Part shown: piece by piece, positions 1 to 7,786 of the stretch
How the letters are laid out: each line of letters begins with the position of its first letter
How positions within the stretch are numbered: position 1 is the first letter of the stretch
Source: Flavobacterium geliluteum
Lineage (GTDB): Bacteria; Bacteroidota; Bacteroidia; Flavobacteriales; Flavobacteriaceae
Direction: 5' to 3'
NCBI RefSeq assembly: GCF_017948595.1
Contig: NZ_JAGFBV010000029.1
Span: forward strand, 1-57,332
Length of the DNA: 57,332 bases
Position numbers and translations under genes: made by a program
Notes under the pieces: generated by a model
Told to the model about the DNA's origin: nothing
Database searches by the model: none
The model's input: the letters and a program-made list of their open reading frames with translations, nothing else

Positions 1-58
1 AGTCTACTAGTATCTCAGGCAGTAACAACTTAAGGATATCGATAAAAGAATCTTGCAT
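1..58 (-). CDS. ISAon1-type transposase N-terminal region, partial
   Basis: The frame starts with ATG at 58-56 on the minus strand and runs off the window edge. It encodes 19 complete residues, beginning MQDSFIDILKLLLPEILVD. This resembles the short N-terminal protein of ISAon1 family transposases in Bacteroidota, which typically open with an I/L-rich helix and a LPE motif. The copy at the right end is identical. Too little is visible to judge whether the transposase is intact. Confidence 0.5.
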   Translation of the reverse strand, partial: MQDSFIDILKLLLPEILVD

Positions 59-125
59 TAGGGTATAATTTGAAAATACAAATATCTAGATTTTAATATT
101 TCCCCACAACAATATGTGTTGATCC
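1..125 (-). mobile_element. End of an insertion sequence (ISAon1-like), truncated by the window edge
   Basis: Bases 1-125 are the exact reverse complement of 57206-57330, and identity stops abruptly at base 126. That is what one end of an insertion sequence looks like. The outermost IS bases read GGATCAACACATATTG on the minus strand, and a reading frame opens about 67 bases inside this end. The rest of the element lies outside the window. The ISAon1 family name is inferred from the short protein start. Confidence 0.6.
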
Positions 126-168
126 ATGTTTTATGTATCGCTATTTCTGGAAAGACATATAGTAAAAC

Positions 169-200
169 AAAAAAGCTTCTGATTTCTCAGAAGCTTTTTT
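169..200 (-). terminator. Terminator of tRNA-Leu
   Basis: A 14-bp perfect stem (169-182 with 187-200, loop TTTC) is followed on the minus strand by a T-rich run. It lies 4 bases beyond the tRNA 3' end. The insertion sequence begins 44 bases further on. Confidence 0.8.
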
Positions 201-203
201 CAG

Positions 204-285
204 TGCGGATAATAGGACTCGAACCTACACGCCTTGCGGCACCAGATCCTAAGTCTGGCATGTCTACCAATTTCACCATATCCGC
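204..285 (-). tRNA. tRNA-Leu, anticodon TAG
   Basis: Read on the minus strand, the acceptor arm GCGGATA pairs with TATCCGC, followed by discriminator A at 204. The anticodon loop CTTAGGA gives anticodon TAG, which reads CUA and related leucine codons. There is a T-arm with TTCGAGT and a short class II variable arm (TGCCGCAAGGCG). CCA is not encoded, as usual in Bacteroidota. A consensus promoter lies upstream and a terminator follows directly. Confidence 0.93.
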
Positions 286-346
286 TCAATTAATTCACTT
301 GGCTCTTGTTGTAAAGAGGAGTTCATTGAACTAGTGTTTGTGGGTG

Positions 347-376
347 CAAAGATAATCATAAGTTCTAATTTTCAAA
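347..376 (-). promoter_or_regulatory. Consensus Bacteroidota promoter of tRNA-Leu
   Basis: On the minus strand TTTG (376-373) is followed after 18 bases by TATCTTTG (354-347). This matches the -33/-7 consensus of Flavobacterium/Bacteroides primary sigma. Transcription would begin near 340, giving a leader of about 55 nt before the tRNA. Confidence 0.75.
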
Positions 377-411
377 GCAATTTCTGAAAAAAATATTAAT
401 TCTCTTTTTTG

Positions 412-419
412 TATTTTTG
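412..419 (+). promoter_or_regulatory. Probable -7 element for the M20 dipeptidase
   Basis: TATTTTTG matches TAnnTTTG and lies 24 bases before the dipeptidase start codon. No convincing -33 TTTG is visible at the expected distance. Confidence 0.4.
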
Positions 420-442
420 AGACACTATAAAAAATCATTTAA

Positions 443-1831
443 ATGGAAGATATAAAAGCTTACGTTCAACAACATAAAGATCGGTTTATCAACGAATTGA
501 TCGAATTATTAAAGATTCCTTCGGTAAGTGCAGATACTGCCTATTCGCAAGATGTTATCGATACAGCCGACGCTGTAAAAGAAAGTTTATCAAAAGCAGG
601 ATGCGATTTTGTCGAAATTTGCGATACTCCGGGCTATCCAATTGTTTATGGGGAGAAAATTATCGACCCTAATTTGCCTACTGTTTTGGTATATGGGCAT
701 TATGATGTGCAACCGCCGGATCCGATGGAATTATGGACATCGCCTCCGTTTGAACCCGTGATCAAAAAAACCGAAATTCATCCCGAAGGAGCCATTTTTG
801 CCCGCGGAGCGTGCGATGACAAAGGTCAGATGTACATGCATGTAAAAGCATTAGAATATATGGTGCAAAACAATACGCTGCCTTGCAATGTAAAGTTTAT
901 GATTGAAGGAGAAGAAGAAGTTGGCTCTAAAAGTTTGGGCTGGTTTGTAGAACGCAATCACGAAAAATTAAAAAATGATGTGATTTTGATTTCAGATACC
1001 GGAATGATTTCCAACCAACAACCTTCTATCACTACAGGATTACGTGGTTTGAGTTATGTTGAGGTTGAAGTTACAGGTCCAAATCGCGACTTGCATTCAG
1101 GATTATACGGTGGCGCAGTGGCAAACCCGATCAATATTCTGGCAAAAATGATCGCTTCGCTTCATGACGAGAACAATCATATTACGATTCCAGGATTCTA
1201 TGATAAAGTTGAAGAATTATCGCTGGAAGAAAGAGCCGAAATGGCAAAAGCACCTTTTAGTTTAGAAAAATATAAAAAAGCACTGGACTTAAACGATGTT
1301 TATGGCGAAAAAGGCTATGTAACCAACGAACGCAACTCAATTCGTCCTACATTAGATGTAAACGGAATCTGGGGCGGATATCAAGGCGAAGGAGCCAAAA
1401 CGGTTATTGCAAGCAAAGCTTTCGCAAAAATCTCCATGCGTTTGGTTCCCAACCAGGACTGGGAAGAAATCACCGAACTTTTTGTTAAACATTTTACCAG
1501 TATTGCCCCAGCGGGAGTTACTGTAAAAGTAACACCGCATCATGGTGGTCAGGGTTACGTGACCCCAATTGATAGTATTGGTTATAAGGCTGCAAACATG
1601 GCGTACACCGAAACTTTTGGAGTTCCTGCTATTCCAGTGCGTTCTGGTGGTAGTATTCCAATTGTAGCCTTGTTCGAAAAAGAATTAAAAAGCAAGACAA
1701 TTTTGATGGGCTTCGGCTTAGATAGCGATGCCATCCACTCGCCAAACGAGCATTTCGGAATCTTCAATTACCTCAAAGGAATCGAAACAATTCCTTTGTT
1801 TTACAAGTATTTTGTAGAACTTTCAAAATAG
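443..1831 (+). CDS. M20 family dipeptidase / metallopeptidase
   Basis: A cytosolic di-zinc peptidase of the M20 family (carnosinase/CNDP-like branch), which hydrolyses dipeptides or related N-acyl amino acids. Zinc-site motifs are in order: GHYDVQP at 85-91 (His86, Asp88), DDKGQ at 125-129 as the bridging Asp region, the catalytic EGEEEVGS near 154-161, SDTG, the lid-domain DLHSG and a C-terminal DAIHSPNE with the last ligand His. The 462-residue length is normal for the CNDP group and there is no signal peptide. It is monocistronic, with a -7 element upstream and a hairpin terminator downstream. The true substrate cannot be read from the sequence. Confidence 0.9.
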   Translation: MEDIKAYVQQHKDRFINELIELLKIPSVSADTAYSQDVIDTADAVKESLSKAGCDFVEICDTPGYPIVYGEKIIDPNLPTVLVYGHYDVQPPDPMELWTSPPFEPVIKKTEIHPEGAIFARGACDDKGQMYMHVKALEYMVQNNTLPCNVKFMIEGEEEVGSKSLGWFVERNHEKLKNDVILISDTGMISNQQPSITTGLRGLSYVEVEVTGPNRDLHSGLYGGAVANPINILAKMIASLHDENNHITIPGFYDKVEELSLEERAEMAKAPFSLEKYKKALDLNDVYGEKGYVTNERNSIRPTLDVNGIWGGYQGEGAKTVIASKAFAKISMRLVPNQDWEEITELFVKHFTSIAPAGVTVKVTPHHGGQGYVTPIDSIGYKAANMAYTETFGVPAIPVRSGGSIPIVALFEKELKSKTILMGFGLDSDAIHSPNEHFGIFNYLKGIETIPLFYKYFVELSK

Positions 1832-1851
1832 TTTAATTAGAGATAAAACGC

Positions 1852-1882
1852 AAAATCCGTTCAGCAATGAGCGGATTTTTTT
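1852..1882 (+). terminator. Terminator of the M20 dipeptidase
   Basis: The arms AAAATCCG (1852-1859) and CGGATTTT (1872-1879) form the stem, with a T tract after it, 20 bases beyond the stop codon. Confidence 0.75.
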
Positions 1883-1883
1883 A

Positions 1884-2010
1884 TGGGCGTTCCCCAAGGG
1901 TCGGGCTGTCCGCTGTATTCCCAATTAACAAAAACTACGGCAAAAAAGCCTTGTTTTTCTAAATCGGGAGATGCCGCTCCCATCCCTAACGCAATTCTCG
2001 TTAGTCAGAA
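1884..2010. repeat. Degenerate intergenic repeat element, copy 1
   Basis: The stretch is much more GC-rich than its surroundings and opens with GGGCGTTCCCCAAGGGTCGG. It ends near ATCCCTAACGC and has an internal imperfect hairpin (GGC-A6-GCC flanked by AAAAAC/GTTTTT). I recall this architecture as a common non-coding repeat in Flavobacterium genomes. A second, sequence-diverged copy lies at 23235-23345. A 63-residue open frame across it is spurious. Confidence 0.55.
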
Positions 2011-2121
2011 ATCTTCGTATTTCAATTGTCACCTGAATAATAATTTCTATGAAGTATTTTTTCTTACATTTTAAAATTTAAAGGCTACGTTTGCAGTACA
2101 AAAACTCAAACAAAAACAAAT

Positions 2122-2544
2122 ATGCGTCAATTTTATATAATATTATTTTGTGGAATATTAATTTCAGGATGCAAAAGCAAACCAATCAATCGGATGGTTG
2201 ACAAGAAGAAAGAAGGAATCTGGATAGAAAATTATGAACAGGATAGTGTCATTTACAAATCGGTTGAGCAATACAAAAATGATCAGCCCGTAAAAAAGTG
2301 GAAAACGTATATTAACGGAACAATTTATAAAACCGAAAAATACAAAAATGGAATTTGTACCGTAAAAAATTACTACAAAAACGGAAAGCTTCAATCAAAA
2401 GGAAAAACGAAAGTTGAAATCGATTCTTTAGAAACGCATTGGTTTTATTTCGGAGAGTGGAAATTTTATTCAGACAAAGGAAGATTAACAGACATAAGAA
2501 AATACAATCATGGCCAACTGATTTCAGAGCAAGAAATTAAATAA
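2122..2544 (+). CDS. Lipoprotein with MORN-like repeats (YwqK-like)
   Basis: A 140-residue predicted lipoprotein. The N-terminus has a short hydrophobic stretch ending in lipobox LISGC, with Cys17 as the lipidated residue. The body carries repeats of the type YKNG/YYKNGKLQSKG and FYSDKGRLTDIRKYNHGQ, typical of MORN-like/YwqK-family proteins. Its role is unknown; members are often immunity-like or scaffold proteins, but no toxin gene is adjacent. It stands alone between the repeat element at 1884 and a convergent gene. Confidence is high that the gene is real, low on function. Confidence 0.7.
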   Translation: MRQFYIILFCGILISGCKSKPINRMVDKKKEGIWIENYEQDSVIYKSVEQYKNDQPVKKWKTYINGTIYKTEKYKNGICTVKNYYKNGKLQSKGKTKVEIDSLETHWFYFGEWKFYSDKGRLTDIRKYNHGQLISEQEIK

Positions 2545-2566
2545 GCAAGTATTGAGACAAAACATA

Positions 2567-2594
2567 AAAAAAAACCGCTTCTTTAAGGAAGCGG
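2567..2594 (-). terminator. Terminator of the saccharopine dehydrogenase-like gene
   Basis: The stem CCGCTTC (2575-2581) pairs with GAAGCGG (2588-2594). It is followed on the minus strand by eight T, consistent with termination of the gene whose stop codon is at 2649. Confidence 0.75.
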
Positions 2595-2648
2595 ATAACA
2601 ATTAAAAACTAAAAAAAATTTAAATAAAAATTAAAAAAAAAGGTAAGA

Positions 2649-4013
2649 CTAAAATAAGTCCGGATTGTATCCAAAATAAGGCATGGTTTGCTCGTTAAAA
2701 ACAACACCATATTCTTCTAACTCCTCCAGAATTGGCAGATAAACTTCTCTGTTTATAGGGAGTTGCACTCCGGGAGTTGTAATTTTTTCATTCAAAATCA
2801 ATAAAGTGGCAATAGCAACGGGCAATCCCACTGTTTTGGCCATTGCAGTGTAGGTTTGATCGTCTCCGATACAAACCATTTTCGAATCAATTTGTGATTT
2901 CACACCGTTTAGTTCGTAACCAAATTTATGATACATCACAATCATGTCTTTGTCTTCGGGCTCCAATGTCCAACTGTCAGAAAGTATTTTTTCTAAAATT
3001 TGAGCAGGTGTAGCATTAGGCAAATTCACTTTTTTATCTGCATTAAATAAATCCAATTCCAGAAGTTTGTCCCACATAATATCATCCTGATCAATTTTCA
3101 ACAATAATCGTGTTTTTATCTCGGCAGAATCGGTTGGGTGATAAGGTAAAAATGAATTTATAAATTGGCGGTAACTCATGTTTTCAGAACCTTCCATAAT
3201 GTAGCTGTCGTCTGTCATACCCAATTGCACAAACATATTCCATGCTTTAGAGAAGCCAACTCTACGTATTGTTCCGCGGTACAAAGTCAAGATATTGTCT
3301 AAACCGTAAATGGATCTGTATTTAAGAGAATCTCGGTTGGAGTAAGCTTCAAACTTGCCGTAACCTTCTACTTCTAGAAACTCAGTTCTGCGAAATAAAG
3401 CGCCATACGGAATGTATTTATAAGTGCCCTCCTGGATAAACTTTGCTGCGCCACCTTGTCCAGCCAGAACAACATTTCTGGGTGCCCAAGTAAATTTGTA
3501 ATTCCATAAATTATTATCCGACTCAGGAGCTACTAATCCGCCGCAAAATGATTCAAAAAGGAGCATTTTACCTCCTTTTGCTCTAATCTCGTCAATCACT
3601 TTCATGGCACTCATGTGGTCAATTCCGGGATCGAGGCCAATTTCGTTCATAAAGATCAAATTGTTCTTTTTTGCCTCTTCATCCAATGCCTGCATGGCGT
3701 CGCTAATGTATGATGCGGTAACAAGGTGTTTTTTAAATTCTAGACAATCCTTGGCAATTTCGATATGCAAATGAGCAGGAAGCATCGATATTACTATAGT
3801 TGCTTTCTCTATCGCAGCTTTTCGTTCTTCAACATCAAAAATATCTAAGGCAATAGGAGTTGCGTTAGGATGATGCTGCGTCTTTTTTTGGGCCAAAGCC
3901 AAAGACAAATCTGCTACAATAAGATGTAGATTTTCTTTTTCAGATTTTGAAAGTAAATATCGAATCAATGAGGAAGCTGATCTTCCTGCACCTATTATTA
4001 AAATGCGTCTCAT
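2649..4013 (-). CDS. Saccharopine dehydrogenase family protein (LYS9-like)
   Basis: A cytosolic NAD(P)-dependent enzyme of the saccharopine dehydrogenase (glutamate-forming) family, which interconverts saccharopine with aminoadipate semialdehyde and glutamate in lysine metabolism. The Rossmann dinucleotide site is IIGAGRSASS at residues 6-15. The conserved segment MNEIGLDPGIDHMSAM and the catalytic-domain stretch SFCGGLVAPESDNN/WNYKFTWAPRN follow. The 454-residue length fits stand-alone bacterial LYS9-like proteins. It is monocistronic with a terminator. In Flavobacteria a lysine-catabolic role is usual, but this is inferred because no partner gene is nearby. Confidence 0.82.
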   Translation of the reverse strand: MRRILIIGAGRSASSLIRYLLSKSEKENLHLIVADLSLALAQKKTQHHPNATPIALDIFDVEERKAAIEKATIVISMLPAHLHIEIAKDCLEFKKHLVTASYISDAMQALDEEAKKNNLIFMNEIGLDPGIDHMSAMKVIDEIRAKGGKMLLFESFCGGLVAPESDNNLWNYKFTWAPRNVVLAGQGGAAKFIQEGTYKYIPYGALFRRTEFLEVEGYGKFEAYSNRDSLKYRSIYGLDNILTLYRGTIRRVGFSKAWNMFVQLGMTDDSYIMEGSENMSYRQFINSFLPYHPTDSAEIKTRLLLKIDQDDIMWDKLLELDLFNADKKVNLPNATPAQILEKILSDSWTLEPEDKDMIVMYHKFGYELNGVKSQIDSKMVCIGDDQTYTAMAKTVGLPVAIATLLILNEKITTPGVQLPINREVYLPILEELEEYGVVFNEQTMPYFGYNPDLF

Positions 4014-4201
4014 TTTTTATATTTATAACACAAATATATTAAAATGTTACAAACATAACAATTGAAATAATAATAAAATTAATTTTTTTCAAATAAAGCA
4101 TCTTAAAATATAATTTCAATTTTTTGATAGATTTTTTTAAAACAGAATGTAATTTTGAGACTATTAAGGTACTTTTGCTTAAAACCTGAAAACCATATAA
4201 T

Positions 4202-4588
4202 ATGAAAAGACGAATAGTTTTGACTGGTGCTTTTTTAGGAATGTTGTCCATTATTCTTGGAGCATTTGGAGCACATTTACTAAAAAAATGGCTCTCTATC
4301 GAGCAATTAAATACTTTTGAAGTGGGTGTTCGTTATCAGATGTATCATGCTTTTTTTCTGTTTTTTCTGTCTACCAGAAAAGAAATTGCGCTAAATGTTT
4401 TGAAAACAATCTCCAATTTAGTTGTTGGTGGAGTAATTCTTTTCAGTGGTTCAATTTATCTACTAGCCACAAATCACCTTACTGTTTTTGATTTTAAAAT
4501 TATCGGATTCGCAACACCTTTAGGAGGTTTGCTATTAATTGTTGCTTGGGGCTATTTATTCTTTACTATTTTGAGGCAAAAATCATAA
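4202..4588 (+). CDS. DUF423 family membrane protein
   Basis: A small 128-residue protein with four predicted membrane helices. The N-terminal signature GAFLGMLSIILGAFGAHLL and the YHAFFLF segment (RYQMYHAFFLF) are diagnostic of DUF423 (YgdD-like). The function of the family is unknown. It is divergent from the saccharopine dehydrogenase gene (188-base gap) and precedes pckA without an obvious operon link (204-base gap). Confidence 0.85.
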   Translation: MKRRIVLTGAFLGMLSIILGAFGAHLLKKWLSIEQLNTFEVGVRYQMYHAFFLFFLSTRKEIALNVLKTISNLVVGGVILFSGSIYLLATNHLTVFDFKIIGFATPLGGLLLIVAWGYLFFTILRQKS

Positions 4589-4752
4589 AATACCGAATAA
4601 AAAATTCTATCTAAAAATTAATCTTTAATTTTGTCATAAATAAATAACATATAATCTTGCTTATGTGAGTTTTTGCTATTTTGTATCAGTTTTAATAAAA
4701 AATATAACAACCCCAGAAAGTTTGAATTTTCATACTTATAAAAAGGTAATAT

Positions 4753-4760
4753 TATATTTG
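4753..4760 (+). promoter_or_regulatory. Probable -7 element of pckA
   Basis: TATATTTG matches TAnnTTTG and lies 32 bases upstream of the pckA start. The -33 region is not clear. Confidence 0.45.
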
Positions 4761-4792
4761 TGCACTAAATACCAACACACAACAACAAATTT

Positions 4793-6397
4793 ATGGACAC
4801 AAACACACTTTTCTCGCAATCGATTTCGTTAAAAGAATTAGGAATTGAAAATGCAACAGTTCGTTATCAATTATCTGCAGACGAATTGCATGCGATTACT
4901 TTGCAATCAGGCCAAGGTGTTGAGAGCTCGACAGGAGCATTAGCAATTAATACGGGTGAATTTACAGGGCGTTCTCCTCAAGATCGTTTTATCGTAAAAG
5001 ACAGTATTACAGAGAATCAAGTTTGGTGGGGAAATGTAAACATCCCTTTTGAATCGGAAGCGTTTGAAAAATTATATAATAAAGTAACACAGTTTTTATC
5101 CAATAAAGAAGTTTTTGTACGTGACTCTTATGTTTGTTCGGATAAAAATTACCGATTAAATGTTCGCGTAGTAACAGAAACAGCTTGGTCAAACTTATTT
5201 TGTTACAATATGTTTTTAAGACCTGAGGTTTCTGAGTTGGCAAATTTTACTCCGGAATGGACGGTAATTTGTGCGCCAAGTTTTATGGCCGTTCCTGAAA
5301 TTGACGGAACACGCCAGCCTAATTTTGCTATTTTAGATTTTACCAAAAAAGTAGCACTTATTGGCGGAACAGGATATACCGGAGAAATGAAAAAAGGCAT
5401 TTTTTCTGCCTTGAATTTTATTTTACCAGTTTTTGAAAATACTTTACCAATGCATTGCAGTGCCAATGTGGGAGAAGCAGGAGATACGGCTATTTTCTTT
5501 GGATTATCAGGAACTGGAAAAACAACGTTGTCAGCTGATCCTGATCGTAAATTAATTGGAGATGATGAGCATGGTTGGACAAGCGAAAACACTGTTTTTA
5601 ACTTTGAAGGAGGCTGTTACGCAAAAGTGATTAATTTATCAGAAGAAAATGAGCCGGATATTTTTAGAGCCATCAAAAAAGGAGCTCTTTTAGAAAATGT
5701 GGTTTTTAAAGCAGGAACAAACGAAGTAGATTTTGATGATGTTTCCATCACACAAAACACTCGTGTGAGCTATCCAATTTCGCACATCGATAATATCCAA
5801 CCTGGTTCTATAGGTCACAATCCTAAAAATATATTTTTCTTGACGGCAGACTCGTTTGGAATTTTGCCTCCAATTTCAAAATTAACCCCAGGTCAGGCAG
5901 CTTACCACTTTATCTCAGGATATACGGCAAAAGTTGCAGGTACAGAAGCCGGAGTTACAGAACCGCAACCTAATTTTTCAGCATGTTTTGGAGCGCCTTT
6001 TATGCCGCTGCATCCAACGCGCTACGCAGAAATGTTAACCAAAAAAATGAAAGACGCTGACGTAAAAGTTTGGTTAATCAATACTGGCTGGACAGGTGGT
6101 GCATACGGAACAGGAAGCCGTATGAAACTAAAATATACCCGTGCGATGATTACCGCTGCATTAAAAGGAGAACTAGACAATGTAGCTTATGAGAATCACG
6201 CTGTGTTTGGAATCGCAAAACCACAATCTTGCCCGAATGTTCCGAGCGAGATTTTGAATCCGAGAAATACTTGGGAAGATCCTGAGTTATATGATAAAAA
6301 AGCAATCGAATTAGCGCAGAAATTCAAAGCTAATTTTGCCAAATTTGAAGAGTTTGCCAATGCCGAGATTTTGGCAGGTGCTCCCATTACAGAATAA
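4793..6397 (+). CDS. pckA: Phosphoenolpyruvate carboxykinase (ATP)
   Basis: This enzyme converts oxaloacetate and ATP to PEP, CO2 and ADP, the entry step of gluconeogenesis, in the cytosol. The kinase-1a P-loop GLSGTGKTT lies at 237-245, the kinase-2/metal motif GDDEHGW at 256-262, and the conserved GRSPQDRF near the N-terminus with NTGWTGG later. The 534-residue length is typical of the ATP-dependent class; GTP enzymes are larger and lack this P-loop form. It is a single-gene unit with a -7 element upstream and a strong terminator downstream. Confidence 0.97.
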   Translation: MDTNTLFSQSISLKELGIENATVRYQLSADELHAITLQSGQGVESSTGALAINTGEFTGRSPQDRFIVKDSITENQVWWGNVNIPFESEAFEKLYNKVTQFLSNKEVFVRDSYVCSDKNYRLNVRVVTETAWSNLFCYNMFLRPEVSELANFTPEWTVICAPSFMAVPEIDGTRQPNFAILDFTKKVALIGGTGYTGEMKKGIFSALNFILPVFENTLPMHCSANVGEAGDTAIFFGLSGTGKTTLSADPDRKLIGDDEHGWTSENTVFNFEGGCYAKVINLSEENEPDIFRAIKKGALLENVVFKAGTNEVDFDDVSITQNTRVSYPISHIDNIQPGSIGHNPKNIFFLTADSFGILPPISKLTPGQAAYHFISGYTAKVAGTEAGVTEPQPNFSACFGAPFMPLHPTRYAEMLTKKMKDADVKVWLINTGWTGGAYGTGSRMKLKYTRAMITAALKGELDNVAYENHAVFGIAKPQSCPNVPSEILNPRNTWEDPELYDKKAIELAQKFKANFAKFEEFANAEILAGAPITE

Positions 6398-6417
6398 GGA
6401 AATTACTAATTCAAACT

Positions 6418-6449
6418 AAAAAAGCTGTTCGTCATGAACAGCTTTTTTT
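6418..6449 (+). terminator. Terminator of pckA
   Basis: The perfect stem AAAAAAGCTGTTC/GAACAGCTTTTTT encloses a 5-base loop (GTCAT) and ends in a T tract, 20 bases after the stop codon. Confidence 0.85.
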
Positions 6450-6454
6450 GCTTT

Positions 6455-6532
6455 TGTCATCCTAAGAAATTCCGGGGTTTCGGAGTAGAATGCGCAGAGT
6501 CATAAGTTGCTTCGACTCTACTCAGTATGACA
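6455..6532. repeat. Small dispersed repeat with terminal inverted ends
   Basis: A 78-base element starts TGTCATCCTAAG and ends CTCAGTATGACA. The ends are inverted repeats matching at 10 of 12 positions. The internal GCTTCGACTCTACTCAG is a motif I recall from dispersed non-coding repeats in many Bacteroidota genomes. No second copy is seen in this window. Confidence 0.5.
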
Positions 6533-6652
6533 AGATTTTTTTTAGTTGTATATTTTGATGAATAACCAAATGATTCAATTTTTTTGAATAAAAGGGTTCA
6601 ATTATAAACAACTAAAAATTATGATTGATTGTGATTGATTCTGATTGAAAAT

Positions 6653-7711
6653 TTATTTTTTTCTTTGTTCATCAATACTTTTCTGAATCAAATTCCATGT
6701 ATAATAATGAAAAGTCATTCCGTTGCTCATTGCTACAAAAAGGCCATTTTTATAGTTTTTCCCTAAATTTACATTTGTTACATCGGCACCGTCACACTCT
6801 ATTGTCGAAGTCGGAATCTCAGCCAATAAAGGATAATTGTTTGGATTTCCGTTTGCACCTTCTCTAGGATACACCATAAAAGTATTGGCTTGCTGATTTG
6901 ATACTAAAATATAACCGGTAGAATCTGTTTTTTTGTAAATGGCTATGCCTTCATTATCCGCTTTAAAATCCGTTTTGCCAAAAAGCGCTACTTCTTTATT
7001 ATCGTTCAAAGCTGGATCTGCTTTATATTTTCTTATACCAAATTGTTCATCGCAATAATAAATCATTCCCAATTCGTTGTCGACGGCAATAGCTTCAATT
7101 TCTTTTTTACCGCTGTAAAAACCAAATTTTCGTACCACTTTTGCAGTTGCCCATTTTCCTGAACCAGAGAGTTCGTATTGCCATAAATAACTTCCGGAAG
7201 GCCCTGATTTTCTTCCCACAATGGCAAAAATCTTTTTGTCACTTGAGCGTGTGTACAGGGCAATACCCATTGGGTCACGCAATTTTTCTGTTTCAAAAAC
7301 AGGAATTCCGCCGTTGTCAATTGCTTTCAAATCGGGTAAACTAAAAACTCTTATTTTATTGCTTTCGCGTTCTGTTGTTACAGCAACGTCTACTTTTTTT
7401 CCATCAATTACTAAACCATAAGCGATATCAACATTGTTGGGGCGTTTTAAAACTTCCGATTTTGCTACAATTTTACCTTTTAAATCAAAAGCATATAATC
7501 CTCCGTCTGTATCTTTATCAGTTCCAACAATAATGCTTTTAGTGGCATCTGTTGGATGTATCCAAATAGAAGGGTCATCGGTATCATGTGGCAAAGCTTC
7601 GGTCACAGCCGTTGGTTGTAGTGCATTTTCAGGAATTGGCGCCAATTGGTCTTTACAAGCAATTAATAAAACGCTCGAAAGAAAAATTATAACTGTATTT
7701 TGGTATTTCAT
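6653..7711 (-). CDS. Beta-propeller phytase, lipoprotein
   Basis: A 3-phytase of the alkaline beta-propeller class, which releases phosphate from Ca-phytate in the cell envelope. The signal sequence ends in lipobox LLIAC (Cys19). Family motifs are in order: DTDDPSIWIHP near 43-53, GTDKDTDGGLYAFDLKG, KRPNNVDIAYG, LRDPMGIALY, KEIEAIAVD and a C-terminal IECDGADVTNVNLG. The 352-residue length is normal. It follows a TonB-dependent receptor gene on the same strand with a 75-base gap holding a stable hairpin. The pair looks like a phosphate-scavenging operon; Pho control is inferred. Confidence 0.9.
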   Translation of the reverse strand: MKYQNTVIIFLSSVLLIACKDQLAPIPENALQPTAVTEALPHDTDDPSIWIHPTDATKSIIVGTDKDTDGGLYAFDLKGKIVAKSEVLKRPNNVDIAYGLVIDGKKVDVAVTTERESNKIRVFSLPDLKAIDNGGIPVFETEKLRDPMGIALYTRSSDKKIFAIVGRKSGPSGSYLWQYELSGSGKWATAKVVRKFGFYSGKKEIEAIAVDNELGMIYYCDEQFGIRKYKADPALNDNKEVALFGKTDFKADNEGIAIYKKTDSTGYILVSNQQANTFMVYPREGANGNPNNYPLLAEIPTSTIECDGADVTNVNLGKNYKNGLFVAMSNGMTFHYYTWNLIQKSIDEQRKK

Positions 7712-7731
7712 TTTGAATTTATTTTTAATAA

Positions 7732-7763
7732 AATTAGACAGGATGTTACCATTCTGTCTAATT
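7732..7763 (-). other. Intercistronic hairpin between receptor and phytase
   Basis: The perfect 10-bp inverted repeat AATTAGACAG/CTGTCTAATT (7732-7741, 7754-7763) has a 12-base loop. There is no clean T tract, so it is more likely an attenuator or mRNA-stability element than a full terminator. Confidence 0.5.
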
Positions 7764-7786
7764 TATGAATTTTTAAATAGATTTTA

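Noticed and set aside
116..334. 72-residue open frame on the plus strand near the left end
   Set aside because: It runs across the IS end, the terminator and the tRNA-Leu gene on the opposite strand; the protein has no family features.
1883..2074. 63-residue open frame after the M20 dipeptidase
   Set aside because: It lies within a non-coding repeat element; composition and lack of a start context argue against a gene. Such elements are often mis-annotated as hypothetical proteins.
2164..2394. 76-residue open frame on the minus strand
   Set aside because: It is antisense to the MORN-like lipoprotein; the sense frame has a clean lipobox and repeats.
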